NCBI GenBank assembly: GCA_949128115.1
Contig: OX421961.1
Span: 105,260,363 to 105,324,362 of the forward strand
Origin: Anaspis maculata
Lineage: Eukaryota > Arthropoda > Insecta > Coleoptera > Scraptiidae
DNA: 64,000 nt
Direction: 5' to 3'
Shown: piece by piece, positions 35,764 to 47,300 of the stretch
Layout of the letters: every line of letters begins with the position of its first letter
Position numbering within the stretch: position 1 is the first letter of the stretch
Program-made: the position numbers and the translations under genes
Notes under the pieces: model-generated
The model's input: the letters and a program-made list of their open reading frames with translations, nothing else
The model's database searches: none
What the model was told of the DNA's origin: nothing

Positions 35764-36965
35764 GTAAGGTTTGGGTCAAGTTTTTCGGCTTTACCTCTTT
35801 AAATAAGTACCTTTATTCCAAAATATTTATTCTTCTTTGCAAATCATTCGGACTGACGTGGTTGAGGCTGTGTTCATGCGATACCTTCTCTGGTATAGGT
35901 TCTGGTACAGTTCTTCTTCTGGATATGCTCATACTATTTTGAGTAGACATTCCTGATTCTCAAAATAATTTTTGTTTTTGTTTTGAAAATTACCATTTTA
36001 TAAAAAAATAAAAATAAATATAAAAGTTAGCTTTAGCTATACTGACTCCTGTTTTATATTGTCCTTGAATATTTTCCAGAGGATCTTACTGCCTCGCTTA
36101 CTACTGCCATACTTGGTAAGAAAAACGTATCATACCCAACCAATTTGAAAGCCTTGAAGCTTCAATCAGGCAATTCTGCATAGGAAAAACAATTATCCAG
36201 CACATTTTCAATTTTTCTATATGCGGTGAAAATATTTAAAAAAATGCAAATGAGGTCCTTAAACTGAGAACAGCAGTAGGCACAATATAGCAATTTGTTC
36301 CAGTTGAACGATGATGATTCATTGGATATAATCACTTCACTCTATCCGACTCGGACAGGACCACACACACACACACAATCCTAGAAACTCCGAACGTTTT
36401 CCTAGAACTCGATGACTGTATTTTCATATATGAAATAAAATCAGTATACGTACCTACTGCAAACCTTTCGCTAGTTTTTTGCAGCTAGAATTCAATTTTT
36501 TGAACCCTGCATCATCAAAGATTTTGAAAACTTGCCTCTTGTTATCGAAACTTTCGATAATATTATCTAGGTGGCAGGTATGTGTAGGTATCGGCAGTGC
36601 AGCAGCACAGTAGGTCAAATCATGTCTGTAGATCGCAGATCCATAATGATCCCATTTTCAATTCAGGAATGTGTCGTTTTACAATAATCTCTAGATTAGG
36701 AAAGTGCGAGGAAAAATATAGGTATTTACATAAATAATAAGTAGATACTTATTCAGCGTTTTCATGGTCAGTAGGCTCCATTCCCTAGGATAACAAAAAG
36801 TATACCTACTTTTATCTATATTTGAAAATAATATTTTTATAATAGTTGTTGTTATTGTTGCTACAATAATGGTAAACAACTTAAAAAAACGTTACAAATT
36901 TTTTACAGTACAGGTTTCCACTGAAATAAGAAAAGCCCGAAAACGCTCTTATTTGATTAAGTAGC

Positions 36966-37224
36966 TATACCTAGTACAATTGAAATGAAATGACATCTCG
37001 AGCGGCTGTGAAATTTGACATTTGCGCTAAAAATACTGCGTTTCCTAGGCCAAACCAAGTTCGTAATGGAGATGCTTTATCAATTCATGAACGTTTAATG
37101 ATAATAATCTAACACAAAAACCTTACCTGGGCTCTGAAAACAAATTATTTCTAATTCTAACCCAAATGTCAAATTTCACAGCCGTCCGAGATGTCATTTA
37201 TTCATTTGAATTATGCTAGGTATA
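36966..37224. mobile_element. inverted-repeat MITE
   Basis: Ends TATACCTAG and CTAGGTATA. The arms include GAAATGACATCTCG, GCGGCTGTG and GAAATTTGACATTT near 36988-37024, with complements at 37167-37196. The centre is non-coding. It directly abuts the next MITE at 37226. Confidence 0.72.
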
Positions 37225-37225
37225 A

Positions 37226-37440
37226 CCCATACACTTTTTATTTTCAGTAGAATGACTTTTTGGAGCAAAAATTCCAAAAATAAAGTGACAAGCTGGAGCA
37301 CTGGGAGAATTCGGCCGATGGCCGCTGATAAATTCGCTTCAAAACTTTGCAGGTGCCATCTGCCGTAGTCGTAGCCCTCCAGCTTGTCACTTCATTTTTG
37401 CTCCAAAAAGTTATTCTACTGAAAATAGAAAGGGTTTGGG
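37226..37440. mobile_element. palindromic MITE, family A copy 1
   Basis: The left arm has a CCCATACACTTTTTATTTTC-type end, AGTAGAATGACTTTTTGGAG, then AGTGACAAGCTGGA. The right arm is their complement ending in AGAAAGGGTTTGGG. The centre has GGCCGATGGCCGCTGAT. A second copy lies at 45541-45744. If 35695-35763 is exon 1, the two copies bracket the HR1 exon. Confidence 0.82.
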
Positions 37441-37447
37441 ATATATA

Positions 37448-37893
37448 CAGGGTGGCCTATTGAAAACGAAACAGATAGATTTTTGGGCATTCGCCCTCAT
37501 TTTTTCAAAAAAAGCTCGGATAGGTCAACTTTGTTTTCAAGGGGGACGTTCAACTGCTATTAAGTCAACCGTGGAGTTTCACCCCCGTAGTCAGGGTGGC
37601 AGCCCCTTCGAAAATGTTGAATGACAATTGGGGTTGAGTGATACATCAAATTCAAAGCTGGTTCAATTGTCTTGATAGCGGTGGTGAATTTTTTTTAGCG
37701 ATACAAATTTCTCAAAATAATGCTAATTCCGGTATTTTTGGAGGGTTGCAGCCCCTTCTAGAAGGCTGCCTCGAAGTTGCCGAACCCATGATGGGGCTTA
37801 TGTTCGTCTAGTGAATATGTTACAGAATACAAACAAATGGTCAAGGTCAAGTGTCCGAAAATTTGTCTGTTTCGTTTTCGTTGGCCCAGCCTG
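37448..37893. mobile_element. CAGGGTGG element, TA flanks
   Basis: Left end CAGGGTGGCCTATTGAAAAC, right end CGTTGGCCCAGCCTG, both flanked by TA. Shared inner words include ACGAAACAGA and its complement. The arms are more diverged than in the other members and the body is non-coding. Confidence 0.7.
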
Positions 37894-38068
37894 TATATAC
37901 AAAGTTTCTTAGGAACAAGTACGAGAGAAAAGACAAATAGATATCTAATTTCACATTATTATGACTACCTGCAAAGTTGGTTCAAAAAAACTTGGTTCAT
38001 CAAAGAAGACAGGAGATTCATATTTATATTGGTTTCTTTTTCACGCCCTTTATAAAATTGTATACATA

Positions 38069-38833
38069 CAGGGTTATTTAAAAGTCCGGAATAAAATTAA
38101 TGATTTTTGACCATATTTTTTCAGGGAAAAAAAACGCTCGAACAGGTCGATTTTCGAAAAAGACAAGCCGTTCTTTCATGACACGTGTTTTGATCTATCA
38201 TCAACCCCTTGACCCCTAGCCACCCTTAGTTTTTTTTTTAAGTGGAGCCCTATGGCTAGTGGGGCTCGTTGGAAAGCTTGTCAAAAACTGTATTCAGATC
38301 TACCATTGGAAGTTAGATCGAATGCTTCATGAAGTTTTGAGAATACCAAGGGTTACTCAAAAGTCCGGAACAAAATTCATGATTCATTACCATATTTTTT
38401 CAAAAAAAAAACGCTCGAACAGGTCGATTTTGAAAAACGGTAAGTCGCTTCTCCATGATACGTGTCATGATCTACCGTCAACCCCCTAACCCCCAGCCAC
38501 CCTTAGTATTTTTTTGAATCGCATCCTATGGTTTGTGGGGGTTCGTTGGGAAGCTAAAGCTTGTCAAAAACTGTGTTCAGATCTACCTTTAAAAATGGTT
38601 GGACGCTTAAGAGGTTGAGGGTCAAGTGCCTAAGGGTTAAGGGGTTGACGGTAGATCATGACACGTATAATGGAAAAATGACTTACCGCTTTTGAAAATC
38701 GACTTGTTCGAACGTTTTTTTCGGAAAAAAATATGGCAAGAAATTATGAATTTTGTTCCGGACTTTTGAGTAACCCTACTCCTGAATATGGTAAAAAATT
38801 ATGAATTTTATTCCGGACTTGTGAATAACCCTG
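38069..38833. mobile_element. CAGGGTTA palindromic element, TA flanks
   Basis: Left CAGGGTTATTTAAAAGTCCG, right CGGACTTGTGAATAACCCTG, with TA on both sides. The segment AAAGTCCGGAA...AAATTCATGATT recurs in direct and inverted orientation (38083, 38362, 38740, 38795), with CGCTCGAACAGGTCGATTTT and its complement, so the arms are internally duplicated. Non-coding. Confidence 0.78.
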
Positions 38834-41100
38834 TATAGTGTTTTCTTGGGTATATAGGACAATACTAAAAGTATGAATTCTGCCGGTCAGCCGGTCAGCA
38901 ATTTACTTGCTAGCCGACGTTTCGGATTGATTAATTCCTTTTTTAAGGTCATTAAGTATGAGGACTTCAAAGTTATATACGAGTGCTGATAACTCATACT
39001 TAATGATCTTGAAAAAGGGTCATTCAGTCGGTCAATGAGTTTTTTTTTACTTTTATTTTTGTCCTATACGCAAAACAACACTATACAAAGAAGATAGGTA
39101 CAGGGTTTTCACGCGAGAATTCCCCCACTATTGGAGGTTTCCCCTTTAAACGAATTTGAAGGGGAAAAGACCTTTCTTGGATAATTTTTTCTGTAGATTT
39201 CAAAACTGGAAATTATAGTTTTTCACAATAATATACAGAATGTCGCAAAAAAAATTGTTCATGGAACATCCTCAAAAACACCCTGTATATTTTGTAACTG
39301 CAATCGGTGTAGGTTTTCATTCTGGATACAAATATATCATAGTGTCAGGCAATTTCCAGAATCAAATTGGCACATTTACAAAAATCTCATCAAATACTGA
39401 CCTAAATTTCCGTTTGCTTGGCTGAAAAACTCTCAAATTTGATTAACAATTTTTTTATAGTGTTTCAAGCTTCAACTCGAGTTTTGAAGAAATTATCTCT
39501 CCGAAAAAAAGTTTGAACCGAATCTGAAAAACTTTTTAGCTGAATAAACATAAATTTAGATCAGTAGCATGGAATTTTCGTGAATTTGTTGTTGATTTGC
39601 TCTCAGAAATATCTCAACATTGTGGTAAGTATTTATTTATATTCAGAGTGAAAATACTGAAATAGCATGGGAGACTTCAATAGCTGAGTGAGAAAGATCT
39701 ACCGAATTGGCGAAGGTGCTGCCGCTGCGAAGCCGGGAAAAGTGTATGATTTTTTTGGAGTCGCCGCGAAACCGTATCCCGGATCATTGTGGAATTTGCT
39801 AGAGGACCGGTGGAAGACGATCTTTTACAGTATCATTACATCGTCCTGTTGAACCGTTTCACCATTGCATCAGAATGTGGGTGACGAGCGGAATAAAGAA
39901 GCGTCGTTCTGATCTCCTATATTCAAAGCAACGCACAGATGCCTTATTGAAACAAATTCGGTTGGAAAAATCCCGTCCTGATCGAGATTCTCGATGAGCA
40001 GTTTCCCATCCCGCATGAAACGGTCTGCTGGACGGTGATGTTACCGGCAATCATCCTGCAGATGTCCAACCCTTCCACAGTTAAAGCATCAACGTTTTTC
40101 ACCTATGGTCCTCTGCCTTGACTTTTTTAGGGTTGATCGGTCGTTCTCAATCAGCGATACTTTGCTCCAGCATTGGAACGGTCTGTTGAACAGTATCGTT
40201 GCATAGAGTCGCATTGCTGGAGTCGTTGGGTGGTGAGTCGGGGAAGTAAAGTCAAGTCGTTAAATCATCATGAGCTATCTCGATTGAATACTCCTTCAAT
40301 ATGTGCGCAAACTATTGGACATCCTTTGCGTCTAGTCTCTAAAAGATGAAAATTAAATTTTACGACACGATTCACTGAAATGCGAGGGAAGCATTGGAGA
40401 AACCGTTTAACACCAATTGCCCATACCGATGTACCTACTTTGAACAATAAAAAGTACCAATAGGTTAGGTTTGCTCACCTACCTACATTAGCTAGGTATT
40501 GGTAAGTATCTATTAAAATACGTACTTACTTGGGCAATAAATCTCAAATTAATTACTAGTCTAATTGATTCCTACCAGAATGAATGTGAGAAAATGACCT
40601 GTGAAGGCATGTCAACCTTGAATTTTCACGCATTCGAAAGTAACAAATAAAAAACAACAACGACAACGCACACGTGATTTGTATGATTAAATCCATTGTC
40701 ACCCTGTTACAAAACGTGACTAGACATCGAGAATCTGTCGATAAAAGTAAAAGTTGAAACGGTTCCTAAATAAATAAGGCTCATAATAGAAAGCACTTAA
40801 TTCACAAACTCGTTAATTTTATTATTTTTCATTGCCCAGAGCGAATGAGTCCAAAGATTCAGCTTTTACTTTGAAATCTGCTGAGTCGCGCCCCGATGAT
40901 GATGCCTCCTGAAAATCATATCTGAGCCGATATCTGCGATATTACTTCCTCATGCGGTTGCGGTCGAATTCTTTGAGAATGTCACGCTTCATTTATCAAT
41001 TTCAACGGTTGTGTATTACGACACTTGAATATCATAGCAATAACTGGTCAAAAGGTATTCCATCGGACCGTTAATACATTTTTGCTCTCTTTATTTGCAG
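38834..41100. other. no exon recognised upstream of HR1 exon
   Basis: Contains a small inverted repeat (TAAGGTCATTAAGTATGAG near 38944 against CTCATACTTAATGATC near 38992) and loose CAGGGT or ACCCTGT ends near 39102 and 39283, probably degraded hairpin elements. The last 20 bases, ending TTTATTTGCAG at 41100, are a good 3' splice site. No coding exon could be supported. Confidence 0.45.
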
Positions 41101-41345
41101 GGTTCCGATCCGCGCGTGGCAACATGCCGAGGCAAACTCCAAAATCGCCGCTCCAAATTGAACCAGGAAATCAACAAAGAACTGCGGCTCAGGGCGGGGG
41201 CGGAGAACCTATTCAAGGCGACGACGAACAGAAAACTCCGGGAAACTGTTGCTCTGGAACTTAGTTTCGTCAATTCAAACTTGCAGTTGCTCAAGGAACA
41301 ACTCGCCGAGCTCAACTCCTCCGTCGAATTATACCAAGGTGATAG
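41101..41345 (+). CDS. rhophilin exon, HR1 domain
   Basis: Encodes a basic, heptad-rich coiled coil with [25 protein letters not shown] and [19 protein letters not shown], the Rho-binding HR1 (Rho effector) repeat of rhophilins. The acceptor is TTTATTTGCAG; the first codon GGT starts at 41101, so the upstream exon must end in phase 0. The donor is AG|GTAAGT at 41345/41346, leaving phase 2. Residues match the family closely, including the conserved LELSFVNS motif. Confidence 0.93.
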
Positions 41346-44300
41346 GTAAGTACTTGCACTCTCCAATTCTTTCTTTACTACAAAATAATAGCAATGATGC
41401 TAAGTGCAGTGTGCGAAAAATGAAAGTTTCATACCTAATGTGTGTAGGTACAATTGAAATTCTTATACATAGGCAGCGCGGCTATTGAAGATTTTTTTTG
41501 CCCGCGCGTTCAGAATTAGCATTCAAATAATATCACCGTCGATTCATTAGTCATTCGTATTGACAGGAATGTAATGCCGAGTGCGCGGGGTATTTGAAAC
41601 AATACATCATTAAGTTTCTAACGCCGAAGAGAGCAAAAAATGCTATTAGCGAAAATGGCGCTGTGCTTATAAGAGTTCCTTGCCTATTTCTTTTAATAAG
41701 TCATCAATATTTTGTTCTTTCATCGCGTCTCATCCCAAATAAAGATGCGCACCTGCGTGGTATTGGATCGTTGAAAAAAGATTCCCCCACGTCACACCTT
41801 AAAAAACTGCAGGAACAAGCAAAATCACCGCAAAAAAAATAGCAAAAAGCAAAGGATTCCACAGCGAAGAAAGTATGTTATACAGGGTGATTCACCACCA
41901 AATGGACATAGCTCAAAGATAGGTCCAGTTTTTCCAGGCGAACCTGGATCTGGTTTTGAAATTTTTCTAACGCTGTTCGTTTCGAAGCTACAGGGTGATT
42001 CATGTATTTCGTAGAATTTTTTGACTAGCCATAACTTTAGAACAACCCAACAGATTGGTTTGAAATTTTATGGGTTTATTCTTCTATTGATATCTGACAC
42101 ATCACTCTATCAAAGAGTTGAAAATTTCCAGGGCCGGTCTTGAAAAAAAAATTTTAAAGCTTTTTTGAAAATAGACACTATTTGTATGCATATTATTCAA
42201 AATTCATTTTCATAATCAAAAACTACATGAAACATGCTATCAATATCGCTAAAAAAATTGCTTGGCACCATCAAGCTGTCAAAAGAAAATTGATGATCCT
42301 GATGATTTTTGAGGTTAGGATTTTTTGTAAATTAATATTTTCAAATATTCACAAATGATTTATTATGGCCCCAAATTTCAGCCGTTTCGTCATAAAAGTA
42401 AAAATGACATTTTTCTCGTTTTCTCAGTAGTAACAAAAAGTTTCAGCCGAATTTCCAAAAAATTATTGTCACGTCCCTTAGCTTCACTTCTATCCCAATT
42501 TAAGCTGAAATTGAAGAACGCATCAAAATTTTTTTTAAAATTCTGATGAAATTTTTTATTATTTCTGAGAAAACGAGAAAAATGTCATTTTCATTTTTCT
42601 GACGAAACGGCTGAAATTCAGGGCCATAATAGATCATTTGCGAATATTTGAAAATATAAATTTAGAAAAAATCCTTACCTCAAAAATCATTACCATTGTC
42701 AAAATTTTCTTGACGGCTCAATGGTGCCAAGCAATTTTTTTTGAGTTATTATTAGCATGTTTGATGTAGTTTCCGAATTTGAAAATTAAATTCGGGAAAT
42801 GTGCATACAGAATGTATTTTTTTGGAAAAAGCTTTGAAGTTTTTTTTTACAAGGCCGGCCCTGGAAACTTCAAACTGTTTGATAGGGCGATGTGTCAGAT
42901 ATCAATAGAAGAATCAACCCACAAAATTTCAATTTAATCTATTCGGTCGTTCTGAAGATACGGCTTGTCAAAAAATTCGACAAAATACATGAATAACCCT
43001 GTAACTTCGAAAAATACAGTGTTAGAAAAATTTTAAAGCCAGATCCTGGTTCGCTTGGAAAAACTGGACCTACCCTTAGGCTATGTCCGTTTGGTGGTGA
43101 ATCACCCTGTATAGGAAATAAATTCACAGCGAGGAAAATCGCGAGAGCTTGGACCGCAAAAACCAAAAACCAAACGCTGCAAAATTATTATTTTCGCTAA
43201 AAATTCAAATGATATACCTAAACGGCGATTACTTGACGTCTTGTTGAAAAAAATTCGTTTGCTCTAACAAGTATTGTCGTTTACATGATTATACAGGGTG
43301 TCCGAGGTTCAAATCCGGGAACTTCAGCAATCGATAGAGAATCAAAAAATTAGACGAATTGGTCCATAAAAATATTTTCAAAAATGGAAAATAACGGAGA
43401 TAGAGCCCTTCAAAGTTAGTTTCAAAAAACCAGTTTTTCGAATAATTTCCACACCGTTCAACCGATTCTGTCCAAATATGACACAGGTGATCCTATAATA
43501 CATTGACATCAAAAGCTTGCGATAACTTTTTCCAAATGATTCTAGTGGCGTAGATATTGGGGGAGCTACTGATATTATCCCCCCTATTTTCTACGCTAAT
43601 GGATATTTTGAGAAAACTATTAGAATTATTAATCCTGCGTTCAATTTGAAAGAAAAAATTACTCTTGGTAAATTTTGATTGGAGGCTTCGTTTTTGAGAT
43701 ATTTGAGTTTGAGAATTCCAAACACAATTATGGATTAGAATTATTATTGTTACTAAAAACTCTATTTTCTACGTCACTTGAGATATTGCTTCCAAAAGTG
43801 AAATCAGTGATGTGTAAATGATTAGCTTTATGAAAAAAATTATAACTTTTATCAAAACAGTCCAGTGGCGTAGATATTGGAGGAGCCACTCCTATTACCC
43901 TCCTATTTTCTACGCCAATGAACATTAAAAAAAAGATTCGAAACATTGATTCTGCTTTTAATTTTAATGAAAAAGTTACTCCTAGTGAATATTGATTTGA
44001 GGCTTCGTTTTTGAGACATTTGAGTTTGAAAATTCCAAACACAATTACGAATCAAAATCATTTTTTTCACTGGAAATTTGCCACTGGACTGTTTTGATCG
44101 AAGAAATAGTTTTTCTCATGGAGCTAAGCATTCAAACATCACCGATATCAATTTTGGAAGCAATTTCACAAGTGATGTAGAAAAAAGAATTTTTAGTAAC
44201 AATAATAATTCTAATTAATAATTGTGTTTGGAATTTTCAAACTCAAATAACTCAAAAACGAAGCCTCAAATCAAACAAGGAGTAACTTTCTCTTTTAAAT

Positions 44301-47300
44301 TGAACCCAGAATCAATAATTTTTATCGTTTACCTAAAATATCCATTGGCGTAAAAAATAGGGGGGATAATATCAATTGCTCCCCCAATATCTACGCCACT
44401 GATCAAAGTCATATTTTTTCTCATGGAGTTAAGCTTTCAATCATCACCGATATCAATTTTGGAAGCAATATCTCAAGTGACGTAGAAAAGTAAATTTTTA
44501 GTAACAAAAATGATTTAGATTCGTAGTTGTGTTCGGAATTCTCAAACTCAAATATCTCAAAAACGAAGCCTCAAATCAAAATTTACCAAGAATAACTTTT
44601 TCTTTTGAATTGAATGCAGAATCATCGATTTTGATCGTTTTCTCAAAATGTTCATTGGCGTAGAAAATAGGGAGGTATAAGGAGTGAACCTCCCCAATAT
44701 CTACGCCACTGAAATCACTTGGAAAAAGTCATCCCAAGCTGTTGATGTTAATGTATTGTAGGATCACTTGTGTCAAATTTGGACAAAATCGGTTGAACGG
44801 TGTAAAAGTTATTCAAAAAAATCGATTTTTGGAAACTAACTTTGAAGGACTCTATCTCCGTTATTTTTAATTTTTGAAAAAAAAATTCTGGACATGGTCG
44901 CCTTATTTTTTTATTCTCTATCGATTGCTGAAGTTTCCGGATTTAAACCTCGGACACCCTGTATACAGGGTGTTTCAGGAATGATGGCAAAAAATTTAGC
45001 TGTGGTAGGTCTCGTTAAAATATGACGAAAACCTATATACTATTTTGTAAAGTTCGGCCTAATGACGAAGATACAGCCCTCCAAAGTTCACTTTTTTCGG
45101 ATTTCAAAAATTTGTAACTCAGGAACATTCCGACAAATTCAGCTTCAATTCAGCATAAGCTGGTTTGTCATAATAATCCATCAACCTGCCAAATTTGGAA
45201 AGAATCCAATCAGTGGCGTAGAAGTTATGAGGGGTCACTCCTTAAGTCAACTTTTCTTCGGATGCTTCTAAATTATTGACCCTCATAACTCCTACATCAT
45301 TGGTTGGATTATTTCCAAATTTGGCAGGTTGATAGATGATTATGACAAACTGGCCCTTGCTGAATTAAAGCTAAATTTGTCTAAACGTTCCTGAGTTACA
45401 AATTTTTGAAATCAGAAAGAAGTGAACTTTGGAGGGCTATATCGTTTTCATTAGGCCGAACTTTGCAAAATGGTATATATTTTGACGAGATATATGGTGA
45501 CGGTGACGAGAAACACCCTGTATATATACAAATATATATTCCATACACTTTCTATTTTCAGTAGAATGACTTTTTGAAGCAAAAATAAAGTGACAAGCTG
45601 GACGGCTGGGAAAATACGGCCGATGCCCGCTGATTGTTTCGCTCCAAAACTTTGCAGGTGCAATCAGCCGTGGTCGTAGCCCCCCAGCTTGTCACTTTAT
45701 TTTTGCTCCAAAAAGTCATTCTACTGAGAATAGAAATTGTATGGGATATATGTAAAGGTGTACGCTTGTGATGATCCATTTGGAATAGCAGTGCCACAAA
45801 ACACAAACGTTTTGCCCTTGATTTTACAGAATTGCTATGAAGAACACCTACTTGATCCAGAAGTCCTTTCAATCCATGTAAAAACCATACATAAAGCATC
45901 AGTACATCCATCATAAATAAAAAAAAATCCGAGATTTTTCCCAAAGTACCTGTAGGAAGTATATTTACAGGGTGTTTCAGCGATGATAGCTTTCAACTGT
46001 GAGTAGATCTCGTGAAAACATGACGAGAGAGCCTATCATTTTGCAAAATTCGGCATAATGACGAAGATACAGTTCTCCAAAGTTCAAAAGATCGATCAAT
46101 ATGGCGACCAAGATGGGTGAAGAGTTATAAGCTGGACTCATAAGATCAGCATGATGCACTGATTTTTTTCAAGCTTATTGTTTCAAGTTATTCCGCTATC
46201 AGCTGGAGACTCCGACTCGGGGATAAGCCACAAACCCGTATAATTATGGCGGAGGAGCCGTTTGAGAGATTGCCGGATTGATAGCGAAGCTACTAACTTG
46301 GAGATGTACCTACATCATATAATTTGTAGTTGGAAATTATTCATAATCATAACTAACCAATCGTTTCCAAATTCAATTAGATTCGATTAGCGAAAGAACG
46401 AACTCGATTCGTTGAACTGTTTGGAAGATATAGAACATTTAGCAACAAAAGCTACCGAAAAGAGCAATGAAAAATTTTCGAAACAACTATGAAAGATAAA
46501 AACGACCTTAAATAGCCTCCGCTATTCGGCACGGCGGGGTTAGGAAATCCAAGCAATTTTTTTTTGGGAAGTTGATTCAATTTTCAATTATGGTTTTCCG
46601 AGAATACTATATCATCTCCACCATAAATGGATCATTCCGCTAAATCAAAAACAATTATTGTTAAGTATACATTAACTGGATGGGAAATTTGGCCAATGTT
46701 GACGTGAAAAGCTGACTGCAGGATTGAAAGTTTGATTTTGACGTCTGATCAGAAACAGCAGTTACGACATAAATCAGCTTTTTCGTACGCAGCAGGACCA
46801 CGATTAACGGAGAGGCTGTAGTAAAAATTGGCAATGAACAATTTGATTCGGATAAAGAAGGGCAGAAAAGAATGTCTGCACGGCGCGGACATCCATTATG
46901 TTAACAGAGGCGGCCCTGCGTTTGTGAAAGGCATATGATGACAATCGAATGACAACTAGCGGAATGACAAGTGAGAGATCACCTGTCAAACTGTTATGCA
47001 AGATGGCGGCGAAGTTACCTATCCATTTATCATGTTTGAACATCAAGTTTGCATAATAATAAATGTATAAAAAATCAGTACCTTCACGTATAGTTATGGA
47101 GAAACGTATATTTGCGACGCGTTTCTTTCTTACAATTAGGGGTAAAGGGCCATCACTGATGAAAATTGGTTACCTTAATCTTAACAAAAGTTACGTTGTC
47201 GACGAACTTTTTGGCATTTGATGATACATTTTCAATTATTATTATTGAAACGGCAAACTGGGACTGACCGCTTTATTTCAGCATAGCGGCAGCATCTAGT

